A stretch of DNA of 64,000 nucleotides from Monilinia fructicola (GCA_008692225.1 VICG01000001.1:4131501-4195500), one strand, 5' to 3'. Positions 1 to 13,291 are shown, numbered from the stretch's first letter. Numbers and translations: made by a program. The notes: generated from the sequence alone by a model not told the origin.

Positions 1-240
1 CCTGTCTTCCTAGCGGGCATGGCATCTAAGATTAAGGAGGAGAAACAAATCGCTTTAGATCTCATGAAGAGTTTAGAGAAGACAAGTTTCGGGTCAAACA
101 CCACGACACGAGAAAATTACTGGTAACGATATATGAAAAACAGGAAGCTGCTGTCGCCCAGACTGGGAAATGCTTTGGGCATCAGCTGGATCGAAGAATT
201 AGAATCAAGTGGGGAGCCGTTGATCATCTTGGGGCTGTAA
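1..240 (+). CDS. 3' end of a fungal-specific transcription factor (Zn2Cys6 / fungal_trans_2 type), partial
   Basis: The gene enters from the left edge, so its DNA-binding part is not visible. Frame 1 opens with FLAGMASKIKEEKQIALDLM and a segment near SNTTTRE. A segment YEKQEAAVAQTG follows in frame 3, and ISWIEELESSGEPLIILGL then stop is back in frame 1 at 238-240. This order (helix, NTxxTRE, YEKQE, W-I-E-E-hydrophobic end) is typical of the C-terminus of the fungal_trans_2 domain found in Zn2Cys6 regulators. The two frame changes, near 110 and 172, fall beside short A/G runs and look like indel errors. The regulated pathway cannot be told from this piece. Confidence 0.55.
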
Positions 241-1259
241 GATTCATATAAACTACAAACTACAGCAGCACATTTGGAGTCTATGGTTAGACCACATGGT
301 ATGTTCAGGTAAAGAAGTTGTAAGATTATTGGTAATTTATAGAGGAGAGGTCCTACAAAAAGGAAGGTTAGAACCAGAAGTACCTAGTAGGTACCAAAGG
401 TTGATAATGACATTGTAACATAGATCTAAACAATATTGGGGCGGGGCATTGGAGAATAGCCATTAGATTTCCATACATTCTTTATATCAACATTCCATGA
501 CACACCAATAACCTCATCAATATTGATTGATGTTGAGGTAGCCCGACCTTCCTAGTCTCCAGCTGTACCTAGAACTACTGTACCTGGTGTACCTACCTAG
601 CTAGATAGGTAACCTAGGGAGCCTTACCTAATCTCAGCCTTCCCTTTCTATCCGCAGCCTTGCTATACAAGGCTACACTTACCTAACCTCACCTGGGCAG
701 ATCTTGTACCGCAAGCATTTGATGTCGGATGATTGAGTGATTGGTCACTTTGGTCCCGCCACCTTGTGATTATATTATTATCAGGTTGCAGAGGGGTGAC
801 GATTTCAGACAACCTTGTCCAGTATCAAAATCCGCATCTCACTGAAACCAAAAGCAACACCAACATTTCCATAGTTGACCATTTATCATTATCATACAGA
901 ACCAATTTGCATCAGTGGATGTCACTGGAATATATTCATTCATAAAACTGAACCGTACGTACTTTTGTTTCTAGGCGACAACTATACATGGCCTTAGCCT
1001 TGTGATTGATTCATGAAGTCTCAATTCAATTTCTCATCTTGCTAAAGGTTACTACTTACTACTACCTACTTACTACTACTTACTACTACTTATACTACTC
1101 GCTACTTACTACCTATCCCACTTCCCAACAACCATCCTTTCTATTGAAAACCTACATACAACCCTTTCCTACCATCTGGAGCTACCAATATCCCATTTCC
1201 ATCCATTTTACAAATCAAGATACAAAGATAGTTGATTCTTCTGCGAGCGATTCTCATCA
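241..1259. other. Intergenic and 5' leader of the UBX gene
   Basis: I see no gene here. The stretch has CCTAGGTA-type short motifs (about 575-620) and a TACTACT-rich pyrimidine/adenine leader (about 1050-1110) just before the UBX protein start, which fits a 5' untranslated region. Confidence 0.5.
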
Positions 1260-2907
1260 TGGATGACCCCATTGAAGCTTTTACGTCTATCACAGGACAG
1301 TCGGAAGCTGTAGCAAGACAGTATCTGGGAATGACCGACAACAACTATGAGCAGGCAATAGGATTATTCTTCGAGGCACCTGAACTCGCCGCAAGCCAAA
1401 ATAATACCCTCAACAAGGCCCGCCACAGATACCTACTTCTACCAGACCACAAAGATCTACAAACCGTGCCACGGAAGATTCATCTGGAGTAGTACATTTA
1501 GATTCTGATGATGATATGGAAGTGGATGATGACCACAGTGATGAAGATTCTGATGCAGCAACAGCTGCCGCTATTGCGCGCGCTGCGGAACTAGAGGACG
1601 ATGCCGCCATGGCGCGGAGAATGCAAGAAGAGTTCTATGCTGGTGGAGATGCCAGTGGCGGTCTCGATGCAGACGGCGTAAGAGCACCTATTGCGAGAAA
1701 CGACGGAGACACTTGTTGGTTATCCAGGAGGTTGGGATGGCGATGATGCACATGACGCAGTTTTGGAGCAGATGAGACTTCGATCACAAGCCAGAGCAGC
1801 TGCTGATGGAGGCCCAGGTAAGAAGGAGTATACAATGATATAGATTATGCCTTCTAACAGCAAAGTAGGTCAAAGAAGAATATTCAATCAACGAGCAGTC
1901 CCCTCAATTTGGGATGCATCAAACGAAGGTTTGGCACAGGCAGCCGGAGGGGCATCGGAAGGATCCAGTAAGCACGCTCGTCTTGCGGAACTCTTTAGAC
2001 CACCATTCGACCTAATGTACAAATTGTCCTGGATTCGGCTCGCGACGAGGGAAAAGAGAATGCAAAGTGGATTTTGGTCAACATACAAGATAATTCTATT
2101 TTCGACTGTCAGTCCTTGAATCGCGATATATGGAAACACGCTGGCATTAAAGACCTCGTCAAGGAGAATTTCATATTCATGCAGTATTCTAAGGACGACC
2201 CCAGGGGAAATCAATACATTCAGTACTACTTTCCGCAAAAAGATAGTGAAGCTGCATATCCTCACATTGCGATCGTAGACCAAGAACTGGAGAGCAGGTC
2301 AAGGTTTGGTCAGGACCTCCCGTACCAAAGCCTGCAGAGTTTCTCATGCAACTGGTCGAGTTTTTGGACCGATACAGTCTCGATCTTTCCAAGAAAAACC
2401 AGTCGCGCGACGAAAACCAGAGAAGCCAAAGTCAATCGATGTCGACAGGCTTACTGAGCAAGAGATGCTTGACTTGGCATTGCAAAACAGTCTCGCAAAT
2501 AACGGAACAACAGGACCAAGGCTGATGACCCAGATGATCTACAAAGAGCTTCGGCGATGTCGGTAAAGGAAAGGGCAAAGAGGCAGAGGAAGAACATTCA
2601 CAAGCAGCCGAGTCGCCTCAAAATGGCACTAGCGAAGCATCTCGCCTTTCTCTCAGATTGCTCTGACAAACCACATAGCGAACCTGAAGGCCTCTTCGCA
2701 AAGCACACGCATTCAGTTCAGCACGCCAATGGCCGTGTTGCCGTAGATTCAGACTCGACGATTCGGTGCGACGCATTTAACGAATGGTTAAAGTCAGACC
2801 CACTGGACGGCAGGCAGGAGTTCCTTTTGAAATAAATAGCTCTGGAAAGATTTGATGGATTCTTTGGACCAGACATCAAAGACCAGGACTCAGTAATAGC
2901 ACAGTGA
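1260..2907 (+). CDS. UBA-UAS-UIM-UBX protein (Ubx5 / UBXN7 family Cdc48 adaptor), frame broken by indels
   Basis: The protein should link ubiquitylated substrates to the AAA ATPase Cdc48/p97. The ATG at 1260 opens a UBA-like domain (FTSITGQSEAVARQYL, TDNNYEQAI). An acidic stretch follows, then an intron at 1818-1865. Next come a UAS thioredoxin-like domain (LAELFRPPFDLMYKLSW, NRDIWKHAGIKDLVKENF, HIAIVD), a ubiquitin-interacting motif (EQEMLDLALQNSLANN, about 2458-2505) and a C-terminal UBX domain (HANGRV, EWLKSDPLDGRQ, GKDLMDSLDQT). This order is the same as in UBXN7/Ubx5. Corrected length is about 530 aa, normal for the family. At least six single-base indels break the frame (for example an extra A near 1700 in GAAACG, an extra A near 2780, and a missing A near 2848). 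The product call is firm; the exact sequence and end (TGA near 2905) are not. Confidence 0.8.
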
Positions 2908-4845
2908 GATAGAATAATCGAGGATTGAGGTTTCCGTTACATTTCTTAAGGATCGTTGATACAAATGGGTTGCTTACATTGCGGGTTAGGATAATGACGG
3001 ATGTTCATCGTACGCGGAATAGTACCCCATCTCCTGAATTCGAAAGCCTGTACTTTTACCAAGGATAGCAAGAGGCAGGATATCCTTTCTTATCTTCACA
3101 AATGAGTTTCGCCTCATCATTGTGTATAGAGGGGTTTCCCAGCGTGGACAATCTGATTGCTGGGCCATAGAAGTATGAGAATGAGAAATGAAAACATCAC
3201 GATATTGAGGATGAAGTTATTTGTATTGTAATAGTAATTTGTGTGAACTGACATTGAGATGTTCGGGGTTTGACTCATGGATCAGAAATGAGTTTCTAAT
3301 ACTTCGAATGATGATGGCATGCAGTAGTAGATCATATCTTTTCTAAAGGAAATACTAATTAGGTACCTAGCCCATCTATCTACGGTATGGTAGATTTTGA
3401 ATCTTGCATATGCGGATCGAGAAGATCAAGGCTTTCCATGGATAGATACTTAGTAGTTATAGTAAGTGGGTGTGACATGGACAGAATTCCTGCTTTATTA
3501 AATCGTATAAGGCTTTAATCAGTCTACAGAGTATCTATCGTTTATGCAGGTAGAACCGCTGGGGTCCACTACTGTAAGTAAGGTAAGTAGCTAGCCACGC
3601 TTGTTTAGCCCCTGAAATTTTGTAGAACCTTTTGGCGAGGTAACCAAAAGGATTGGTTGAATGAAATCGATGTGACTGATTAACTGGTTGGCTGGTAGAC
3701 AAGGCAAGGTGCGTAATAGATTAAAACATAATTAACATGACAACAAAGACCAAGCCCAATTCATGAAAATAAGCAATAAAACAATACATATGTACGAAGT
3801 AGGTAGGTAGTAGGTAGTAGGTAGTAGGTAGGTAGTAGGTCGGTAGCTGGAGGTGATAGTAGAATTAGAAGAATTAATATTTATCATCTAGATCTTATTT
3901 CTTGCGTATCCATTATTTGTTTCTGGTTTATTTGAGAGGTTTTTTGATTACATCGAATACAGAAGATTTATCAATCTATTAACCTTATATAAAACTTAAC
4001 TTTACTTTATCTTACTTTACTTCACTTCACTTCACTTCACTTCACTTCACCTCACTTCACTTCCTTTCCCCTCCATTCCCTTCCCTTCCCTTCCCTTCCC
4101 TTTCCTTCATCTCATCTACCATTTCTCTCTCATTCAGTACATACCAACATATAAACATACCGGTGGACATACCAAATCATATTCGTGAACTGCCCTCGCC
4201 CTCATTGCTCATCAGCCAATGGTACCTACCTTCCCCGGATTAATGAAACCATATCCCGCTCCACATCTATCCATACCTACATGCATGCCACTTCCCAAAA
4301 GTTGCATTCCTCAAAAGATAGTTCGAGGTGCTAAAGTCACCTCTCGTCGATTCATACGCACTATCATTTTTCTGGCCCCTTTCGACGATATTCACGACTT
4401 TCAATTACCACCCCAAGCTTCGACATTCGTTCAGTCTCTCTCGCGCTCTCTTCTCTATTTGATATAGTGACAATATCACATATCCTGGTAGCTGTTGGAC
4501 CCCACCATACCGTACACCGCGTTTGCAGGTTCAGGTCGCGATTCCCAGTGCAATTTGTTCCTTGCACAGAAAAGGACGGGAAGGAATCGACTAATCGATA
4601 TCGGATACTGGTATACGAGACGATAAGGAGGAAGCTTATCCAATTTGTATTTTGATATCTCAGACAATAGATCAAGTCAATCTACTTTGGACCACTCTTT
4701 CCTGGCTTAAAAAGCGACAAAATATTCGAACATCTGCGGGGTGATCCCAGTAAAACTCAGACAGACAGCAAACCGACAACACGACAGGACATCCTCAGTG
4801 TGTTATCTGATTTCTCTTGCTTCATCAAATCGAATTTGGTTTTCA
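2908..4845. other. Intergenic region with simple repeats
   Basis: No supported gene. It holds a GTAGGTAGTAGGTAG-type repeat at about 3799-3850 and a long pyrimidine tract (see the repeat at 4011-4108) that probably lies in the promoter/leader of the kinase gene. Confidence 0.5.
4011..4108. repeat. Tandem ACTTC then CCCTTC pyrimidine repeats
   Basis: About nine ACTTC units run into several CCCTTC units, giving nearly 100 bp of pure C/T/A-strand sequence upstream of the kinase gene. Such CT tracts are common in fungal promoters. Confidence 0.85.
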
Positions 4846-7165
4846 ATGATGGCACATGAAATGAGTGGTGGCGTGGATCCGGAGACTTTGTACACAAAGC
4901 AGAATTGCATTGGTATGTATGCGGACGTTTTTTATATGATTGTATTGTGATTCTGTATAGAGGCTCATTTTTATAGGTGGTGGTAGTTTTGGTAAGGTTT
5001 ACAAAGGGTATGCTTTCTTCCTTCTGGCACTTTCAATCCAATTCCTTGTGTAGGCTATGTACTGATCTTCAACAGAGTTGATAAGCGGACCGGGCAGGCT
5101 GTGGCTATAAAAGTTATTGATGTCGAAAATGCCGAGGACGAAGTCGAAGATATTATTCAAGAGATCTCTATCCTTCCGAATTACACTCCCCGTTTGTGAC
5201 GCAATACTATGGATCATATCTTAGAGGCTCAGATCTTTGATCGTCATGGAATTCTGCTCAGGTGGTAGTTGCGGGGACTTGATGAAGCCGGGTTTGATAC
5301 AGGAAGAATACATTTCAATCATCATACGGGAACTTTTACTGGGCTTGGACTATCTTCATGGGGATAAGAAGCTTCATAGGGATATCAAAGGTTTGCACGA
5401 TGATCCTCCGGTACCTTCTTTTTGGGATCTGAGGAGCTAATATTGAGGATAGCTGCGAATGTTTTATTAGGCGCCAATGGACAAGTCAAGCTCGCAGATT
5501 TTGGTGTTTCAGGTCAATTATCTGCTACCATGACTAAGAAGAATACATTCGTTGGAACGCCATTCTGGATGGCCCCGGAAGTCATCAAGCAGTCGGGTTA
5601 TGATCACAAAGCGGATATATGGTCTCTGGGTATTACAGCGCTCGAACTCGCCAATGGCGAACCTCCATACTCCGACATTCATCCAATGAAAGTTCTATTC
5701 CTTATTCCGAAAAATGCGCCACCAAAATTGGAAGGAAACTTCACAAAGGCTTTCAAAGAATTTGTTGAATTGTGCCTTCAACGAGACCCAAGGGAACGGC
5801 CGTCTGCCAGAGAACTGCTTAAGCACCCCTTTGTGCGAAGAGCCAAGAAAACTTCTTATTTGACCGAATTGATAGAGAGATACGAGCGCTGGGCGGTACA
5901 CCACAAGGGCGAAGATGAGGACTCTGATAATGAGCGAGAAGAAGCTCCTCGACCAAACCTATGAATGAAGACTTATGGGATTTTGGTACGGTCCGACCAG
6001 TTGGTGGAAGAGTGAACGGGAGGGTTGGATTAAATACTATGGGAGAATCGGCTACTAATGCGAGGGCGTCGAGATCATCAGAGGAGGATAACTATGCAGA
6101 ACGTCCCGCGCCAGCAGTCACCGTCCAAAACGAAAGAGTCTGGATATGTCGAGTATTGAAACTGTCAAAGCAACGAACTCCCCGGTCGACGCACAACCCA
6201 GACAGCCTTCTCCACAGAGACGACCTGTTCCAAGTATGCAGACTCCAATGTCCCCTACTAAAGTCCCTCTTCCACCATCACCCGAGAAATTCAAACCTCC
6301 AGGGTTGGAGACACCCAGAATGGCTGCGCCGAGCTATTTAAATAGGCAAGTGTCCGAATCTCCTGATTATGATCGTACCTTGCAAGAACAACTCCAGAGG
6401 GATATGGGATTTCTGCAGCTCGGTGAACCATCCCCTCCACCATTGCGAGTACCTCCATCTACCGCTTCGGTACCAATACAATACACAAATCAGAATACCC
6501 CGCCTGCAGCCATACCTCGGCCATATATACAACAACCATTACCAAAGCTAGCCCTATCAAGTTGCCTGAAATTCCTCCATTCCGTGGCAGCGGAAGTGGC
6601 CAGCCTCAACCACTACAACAAAGACTTCCAAATCAAGCGCCTGCTCCAGAGCCTCGGAAACAGCAACAGCCACTGCCATTGCCCCCTCAACCTACAAACC
6701 TTCAAAATGTGAACCTGCGCCAGGGAGGTCAGCAACTACCCGCATTACCATCAAAAGAATTACGCAATAGTTCCTTCTCAAGAAAGCGTTTCATCCCAAT
6801 CTTCACGGGCTCCTTCATCTATGCCTTCACCCGCCCCTACTAGTCCAACTGGAGAGCTTGATGCGTTGAACGATGTGATCTTTCCCGCACTTGAAGAAGC
6901 ACTCAAACGACGTCAGTATCGCTTACAACATGCCTTTAGGGCGACTGGAGCCACACCAAAGCAGCAGAGGGCGCAAGCTGCTCATGAAAAGCTACGAAAA
7001 TTAGTCTATAAACTGGCACATGTGTGCAAAGAGATTGACCATTGGGACAAACAGGAACCAGTGGGAATGGGGAAAGATGTAGATGTCTTTCTAGAGGGAT
7101 TATTGGAGGAGATTTTAGTCCGGGTTGAGCCGGCGGATGAAGAAGACCTTGATGTGAGACGATGA
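4846..7165 (+). CDS. Ste20-like protein kinase, GCKIII subfamily (MST3/Kic1/Sid1-like)
   Basis: Serine/threonine kinase of the germinal-centre kinase III group, expected to act upstream of NDR kinases in polarity or septation. Exons are about 4846-4912, 4977-5007, 5076-5390 and 5453-7165, with introns of 64, 68 and 62 nt. Visible motifs are the glycine loop [11 protein letters not shown], the VAIK lysine, HRDIKAANVLL (rebuilt across intron 3), the DFG in [11 protein letters not shown], and the activation/APE segment [20 protein letters not shown]. The [11 protein letters not shown] segment plus [13 protein letters not shown] places it in GCKIII. A Pro/Gln-rich linker follows, then a helical C-terminus ([20 protein letters not shown]). 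The protein is about 705 aa. Two missing bases near 5183 and 5238 and several more indels between 5945 and 6840 interrupt the frame; all adjoin short runs. Assignment to one named orthologue (Kic1/Nak1, Sid1 or MST-1) is not safe from sequence reading alone. Confidence 0.85.
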
Positions 7166-8803
7166 AATGGAAATTACGACTTGAATGTTTTAAGGGATGA
7201 GGAATACAAGACATGGATCCTCACAATGAATGAATGGATCAGTTAGGTACTAATGAACTCTATGATATGAGGCGTTGATGGGCAGATTTTGATATTCCAG
7301 AGGGGGGGTGATTGTTTTCATGTTACGTCCCTCAGTTAGCAGGAGCTTTTTCTGAGAATCAGTGTGTAAATACCCTAGAATAAGTTATTCAATTATGCTT
7401 ATGTTATTGGTTTGATGGGGCGGATGTTGAAGATATCGTCGATGTTTATGTGCTAATAAGTGAGTGCAGGCTTGAGTGATGAATGATTCGAAGGTTATGG
7501 TTTTAGATGTTGTTGAGATCTGCAGCTGAATGTTTTTTCTTTGCGAGGTTGAGAAAGTTCTCAATATGCTGAAGGCATTTGACTTTGCACCCTGTCTTGT
7601 GTGTGCTTGTCTTTTGGTGAAAGATATATTTCTAATTATGGTTCAAGAGTATTCTTCGATGTCCTATATCGTCAATCATCAATGTCAGATGAGGAATTTT
7701 CCTTCTCATCTCACTGCATTTCAGCTCATCGTCTGGAGGGAAATCTCGCGCCTTCCCCTTAGATGTACTTTCTACTTTGGACACTCCCGAGGTTTGCAGA
7801 TATCCTTCACCTTTTGATTCTCGGGAGGAATCTTCGACAGCTATTCACTCCTTCTCCAATCGTTCCGCTTGGTAATATCGCTGCCCCTCTCCCTCCAATG
7901 CATTCATATTCCCTCGTCCCCGCTTTGGATTTACTTACTTACTCTCGCCGTCGTCTCTTCTTCTTTCTTCCTTTCTTTCTGTAACCTTACATACTTTACA
8001 TACCTTACATACCTTACATACCGTACACGCCTACAGCCACATCTCTTCTCCAAAATCCTATCTTCAAGACCTTTTCCTCTAACAATACCTTGCTTCGTCG
8101 CGTTGCCTTGGTCCTCTCTTTTCCCTTTGAGGCCTTTGCAAAAGTAAACAGGTACCTAGGTACTATCTTCTGCCTTGCGCTCAACACTCATTTCTCGGCC
8201 ATCTCCTTTACGAACTTATCTTGCCATCTTCAATCAAAGCATCTTCAGTCTTTATGTTCTTCTTTGCACCACTGGCCATTTTTAATTGTAACTTTTGCCC
8301 GAATCATATCTTCCTTTTTCGCGTGGACATTTTATCGCTATTTTTTGACTTTTAAGGAATGAATCTGGTAAATGGTCATTGCTATTATCTCTATTACCAC
8401 TTGGCTTCACAATCATTTACTTAGCAACTTGATTTCAATATTCGTTTATCATCTTCTTCGTACGCTTTACCTCTCACTTCGACAGAGAGATTTCTTCAAC
8501 ATCATATTTTCATTTGGCATCGGCTTTCTATTGCTTTTCTTTTTACTTGTGTAGAGCTCTTTACCTGGCATGGTAAAACTACATATTCAAGGTCATATGT
8601 CATCAATGGGATTTGGACTGATATCTGGATAGATCACCGGAATTGGCACGGTTTGTTCCATCTCTAGTTCTGAAGAACGGATACCATCGTTACTTGATCA
8701 TATCTTCCGTTATACCTATTCGACCCTATATCATCTTAACATATTCGGAAACATTCTTTCGTGTCACGAAACACGTCAATAAGATATCAACATCTGCTAC
8801 ATT
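7166..8803. other. Intergenic; long T/C-rich leader of the CUE-BTB gene
   Basis: No conserved coding sequence. From about 7740 the plus strand is strongly pyrimidine-rich, with tandem CATACCTTA units at about 7987-8025, typical of a long fungal 5' leader. The short open frames here show no family features. Confidence 0.45.
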
Positions 8804-11061
8804 ATGATGACGGGCAAACTTGACCTTTGGTAGTCCAGAGAGTCGGTCTTCAACCTACTCATCCTCTCCATCCTCCTCCTCCTCCTTCCCCTCCTCTTCT
8901 TCAAACACACTGGCTCTTCGTCAACGAGAAGGAGAAGCAAAACAGAGATGCGACATGAAATTTTGCAATATAATCGATGCAGATATTCGTCAGCAAGTTG
9001 AGGAAATCCTTCCTTTCTATCCATCGTACCCCCTTCTTTATCTAGTCTACGTACTGGTTAGGAGTAATCGGAAAGTGGAAGCGGCCCGAGAATTTCTCGA
9101 AAATACACATAGAAGCCGTGCTCAGTATCTACCGGACACTTCTATCATGACTCTTGAGGACGTGAAAGATGATGGGATGCGTAATAAAGTTGAAGATATT
9201 ATGTCAATCGCAACATCGGTGACTCCTTGGTGGGCGCTTTACACCTTGCAGGTCTGTGATGGAGATATAGAGTCTTCTACTGGTCTGCTCTTTGAGGATA
9301 TCATTGATGCTTCTGAAGACCCCGTGGCACAGATAACTACAGTATCTGCTCCTGATGTTCATTTCCCGATTAGTTCTTCGGCTATGAGGGAATCGCTGTC
9401 GTCAGATTCAGAAAGCCCTGTGCTCGGATGTTGGACACCCAGTCAAACTAGCGGTAACGGATCGTTCCACGCTAGCAGGTCCTCATTTGGGCCGTTACGG
9501 CAGACTCCAAACCACATATTAATCAAGATAAGCGAGGGTGAGGGTGAGGATGACTCTGCCATTGAAGAGACTGCTGCCCTTAGTGAAGGTTCTGATTATA
9601 TTGATCAGCGAGCGGTAACTATTGACAAAGGCAAAGAAGCGGCCAGATCGGATCCGGTAGATTATAGATCCAAAATTGAGATGAACGCCATCCCATCATT
9701 CGAAGAAATATCTCCAACGAAGAAGCACGAGGAACAGAATAGCAAATGCAAGTTCTGCGACAGCGATCTAGGGAACTGGTTGGCAAAATCCAAGCATGAA
9801 ATTTCATGTCATATGAGAACAAGACACGTTTGTGTTAAATGCAAGAAAGAAGTCTCAAAGTCGAATATCAGGAGGCATGAATCTGGATGTGATGGTCTTC
9901 GATTTTCAAGACGCGATGGCTCAGAACTCGAAGATCGTGATATTTCTGTGGCTGGCTCAGTGAGAACCTCCCGTTCTCGCAGTGTTTTTTCAGAGATCGA
10001 GTCAGAACTACCAACAGATGAAGAACTGCAAAAGGTAAAACAAATGCAGGAAGTTCTTCCCCATCTGAGCGTTGATCAATGTATTTCGAACTTGAAATTA
10101 AGTGGGGGTGACCTTGCGGAAGCCCTGAGCACGGAAATGGAAATGTCGATATCAAATGACGAGGATTCTGATCGAGGCTCGTACGATCAGCAAGATAATC
10201 CGTCGAAGAGAAAGCCAGAAGCACTATGGGTAAGTTGAGCTCAGATGATCATGAAGCTGAACAGCTTTTGACAAATTTTAGGTTGAGCGTACCATCAAAA
10301 GGCCTCGCTTACAGGATTCAAATGATAAGGCCCTTATACTGCCTGCAAGTCAGTGGATTAAGTATGGACGACAAATATTTCTTCAAAACTTTAATAAAAA
10401 TTCTAATCATGTTTTCCATAGAACAACCTTGCTTGATCTTTGTCAAGACTCTAACAAACTGACTGTTGTTCATATTTCCCCCACAGAAAGCCGCTCAATT
10501 CCAACGAAACTTATGTGCGATAACTCGGAATACTTGAAGGATCTAATCAACCCTGCAGGAGGCCAAGATGCTGCCATGAAGGAAATTGAGCTTCAAGATG
10601 TTGAGCCGGCTCTATTTGATGCCATTATTCAATACATGGTGTGCCGCAACGTTTCGTTTGGTCCTCAGGTAAACGAAATACAGACTGTCACCACCATTGT
10701 GAACTTTTTAGTTCTCGCAGAGAGATTTAAAGTTGCAGGACCAGCAAATACTTTGCTTGAGCCTCTTGAAGCTATCCTAGAGCAAGATCGCAAGGGTCCA
10801 TATCCAAAAGCTCTGAAGGTTGGCCATGTACACAAAATCTTCTCGATTTTTGGGGACACTCATCGCTCCATTAGAAAGCTGTTTGTCAAGGCGTCAGTGA
10901 GAGCATTCCTGAAAGAAAAAAATGAAAATAATCCTGACGACTATTCGGACACAGAATCCGAAGTTGATGCGAAAGATGTTAGCTTCCTGAACAAGCCAGC
11001 ACATTTTGCCTGGAGGCTGAACAAGGATTTTGAAACAGCATTAAATGGCAAAAGTATCTGA
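8804..11061 (+). CDS. CUE-like / zinc-finger / BTB multidomain protein, function unknown
   Basis: Two exons, about 8804-10229 and 10282-11061, are joined by a 52-nt GTAAGT...TTTTAG intron; the frame runs straight across it. The protein is about 734 aa. After a Ser-rich start there are two CUE/UBA-like helical modules (IRQQVEEILPFYPSYPLL..., RNKVEDIMSIATSVTPW...). A Cys/His finger follows (CKFCDSD...C..CVKCKKEV...RRHESGC, about 9745-9895), then a third CUE-like module (LQKVKQMQEVLPHLSVDQC). The second exon holds a BTB/POZ-like fold (TVVHISPTESRSIPTK..., ELQDVEPALFDAIIQYMV, FLVLAERFKV). CUE-type domains bind ubiquitin and BTB domains recruit Cul3, so a ubiquitin-ligase adaptor role is a reasonable inference only. 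The start assumes one extra G near 8812; otherwise the first in-frame ATG is near 8956. I recognise no named gene. Confidence 0.6.
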
Positions 11062-12628
11062 GACACTTAGAAATAGGGAAACAAGACAAACATATCCGAA
11101 ATCCAGGAATACTAAGAGCCTTACTGTCTATTTCACAGATCCGTTCGATGATAGCCAATTCACCCTTTTAAGTAGCTGATAATTCCCTCCGGCACGACAG
11201 TACGATTTTTGATATGAACTATCTGGTTTTCCGTTTGCTGTTGGAGCTCAAATACACATTTCGACTTAGACAATGAAGTCAAAATAACTGGGTGAGCGGG
11301 GAATATGGGATGCACTTATTACGTCGGGATTGGAGTTACAGTACTCACGCTATTCGACCGCTGATCCTTGTGCATTATTACTCTATTTTGTGACCATACA
11401 TGTGGTCTTATTGGTTGGAGCGTGGGCTTTTGAGCTTGGATGTACTCGCCATATGATATCATGAGATACCTGGTCTTCGAAAGCCGAAACTTTTATTCAC
11501 TCGACGGGATTTTTCTACTTGTTCATCATCATTGATATCTTTACGAAAAGTTTTCAAGGGGGGAGGTGCGATGTAAGTTGTACCAGGAGTGTGATATCCA
11601 TACCCTCCTAGTGATGAACAGGAAGTGGACGAGAGGAAGTCACCTATGGTGGAAAATTCAGGGGCGGGGTGGAGCGGAACACGATCGGGCAGCTGGAGAG
11701 GAAGTTAGGATACGAGAATAAGAGATAAAAACGATGAGAATGATGAAACTGATAATATTGAACGTTCTGGTTGGTGCATATATCCACGTGCTTTGGTTGC
11801 AAGAACTAATAGCCTCCCTTCCCGTTTTTTCTTGAAGTTGATTGGCTTCTATCTCAGCTTCTGCTTGGTCTTAGAGCGTATGTTGCACGTCTCTGTGGAA
11901 AGAGTGACTAGTTGGTACTCATCTGAAGTCTGAGCTTATTGACTTACTCCCTTAATTCATCATCACTCTTATCATCACCTTCATCATTATCTTCATCATC
12001 AACTTCATCACACCATATTCCCAACGCACAAACTCCCATACTACAAATCTACGAAACCCTTATACATCCACCCACCTAAATACCCCGGTCAGCCTCCGCA
12101 ATCAACCGAGTTCTCAATCCACCAGCTGCATTCATCCCCCTCGTTCAATATTCTCTCCATTCTTTGTCTGATCATCCAAACAACCAGATCATTCGTCTTA
12201 AAGACTTGGGATGACACATATTCATCTATCTAATCCAACCTCCTACCATCAACCTAACCTAACCAGCAACCCTTCTATCGTTCATCCTGCACCGTGACGA
12301 ACAACCATATGCACATGGATACCATAATTCTCTAACATCCCGCAAATAAACTCGCCTTGACGATCGTTTTAGCCGACTAAATGTGAATCTGAATAGACTC
12401 GAAGCAAAAAACTCCGGTGAGATGCGCGATGTGTAGGATTTGCATGTATGATGGATATTCTTCTGCGGGTTTGAATGAAGGCTTTGGGTAGATTTGTGCA
12501 TAATGGGTTTTGTGATGTTCTGTCTGGGGTTTGGGGAAGATTGACTGGGGGGTTGTTGAGTTTTATTTGTTGGTCGTTTGCTTTTTGGTTGATTGTTATT
12601 GTTGAATGAAAGGGTATTGTATAGTATG

Positions 12629-12659
<31 letters not shown>

Positions 12660-12746
12660 ATGTATATATATGTATATATGTATATATGTATATATGTATA
12701 TGTATATATGTATATATGTATATATGTATGTATATATGTATGTATG

Positions 12747-12780
<34 letters not shown>

Positions 12781-13291
12781 TGTATGTATGTATGTATGTA
12801 TATGTGCTTGCTGATTAGAAAATGAGAGTTTGCAGAGTATTGCGGCGGAGTTGGGTAGGTGATGTATGATGGATAATAAACTGGTGGTGGAATGTTTGGT
12901 ATAGCTAAAGTGGGAGAATGAATAGATGAGATGGATCGGCCATTTGTTTGCTATCAAGGTTTGATGTCCTCCCTTTGATATTTGTTACGATCTTAAGGCG
13001 TATGAAACTGCGAGTCGACGAGCAGAATCACTTCCAAATTGGATCAATATATATATCCTGGCCACGCCTAGCTCATTCCATCAAAGTATTGGCGACCCTA
13101 AAAGATGTGGTGTAAATCTTCTGCAAAATGTATCATATCACCCGGTTGCTTTAACATCACATCAACTTGATATGACTCAAACGTTCCAAACAAATCCAAT
13201 GGTTCATGCAATATCCAGTTCTATCTATAACACAAAAAGCCTCCAGGTATCAATGCTATTCTTTTCCCATCTAAACCAAACGCTCCCTACA
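11062..13291. other. Intergenic region, no gene seen
   Basis: No conserved coding sequence on either strand. It includes a CATCATCA-rich stretch (about 11955-12010) and the TATG array. The open frames across the array are made by the repeat. Confidence 0.5.
12624..12804. repeat. TATG/TATATG microsatellite array
   Basis: About 180 bp of alternating TATG tetramers and TATATG hexamers. It opens all frames and so creates spurious Tyr/Val/Cys- or His/Tyr/Ile-repeat proteins. Arrays of this kind are usually length-variable between isolates. Confidence 0.95.

Noticed and set aside
12259..12957. Long open frame on the minus strand and three on the plus strand over the TATG array
   Set aside because: The frames exist because the repeat has no stop codons; the peptides are pure HTYIHTY or MYVCMYV repeats with no flanking domain.
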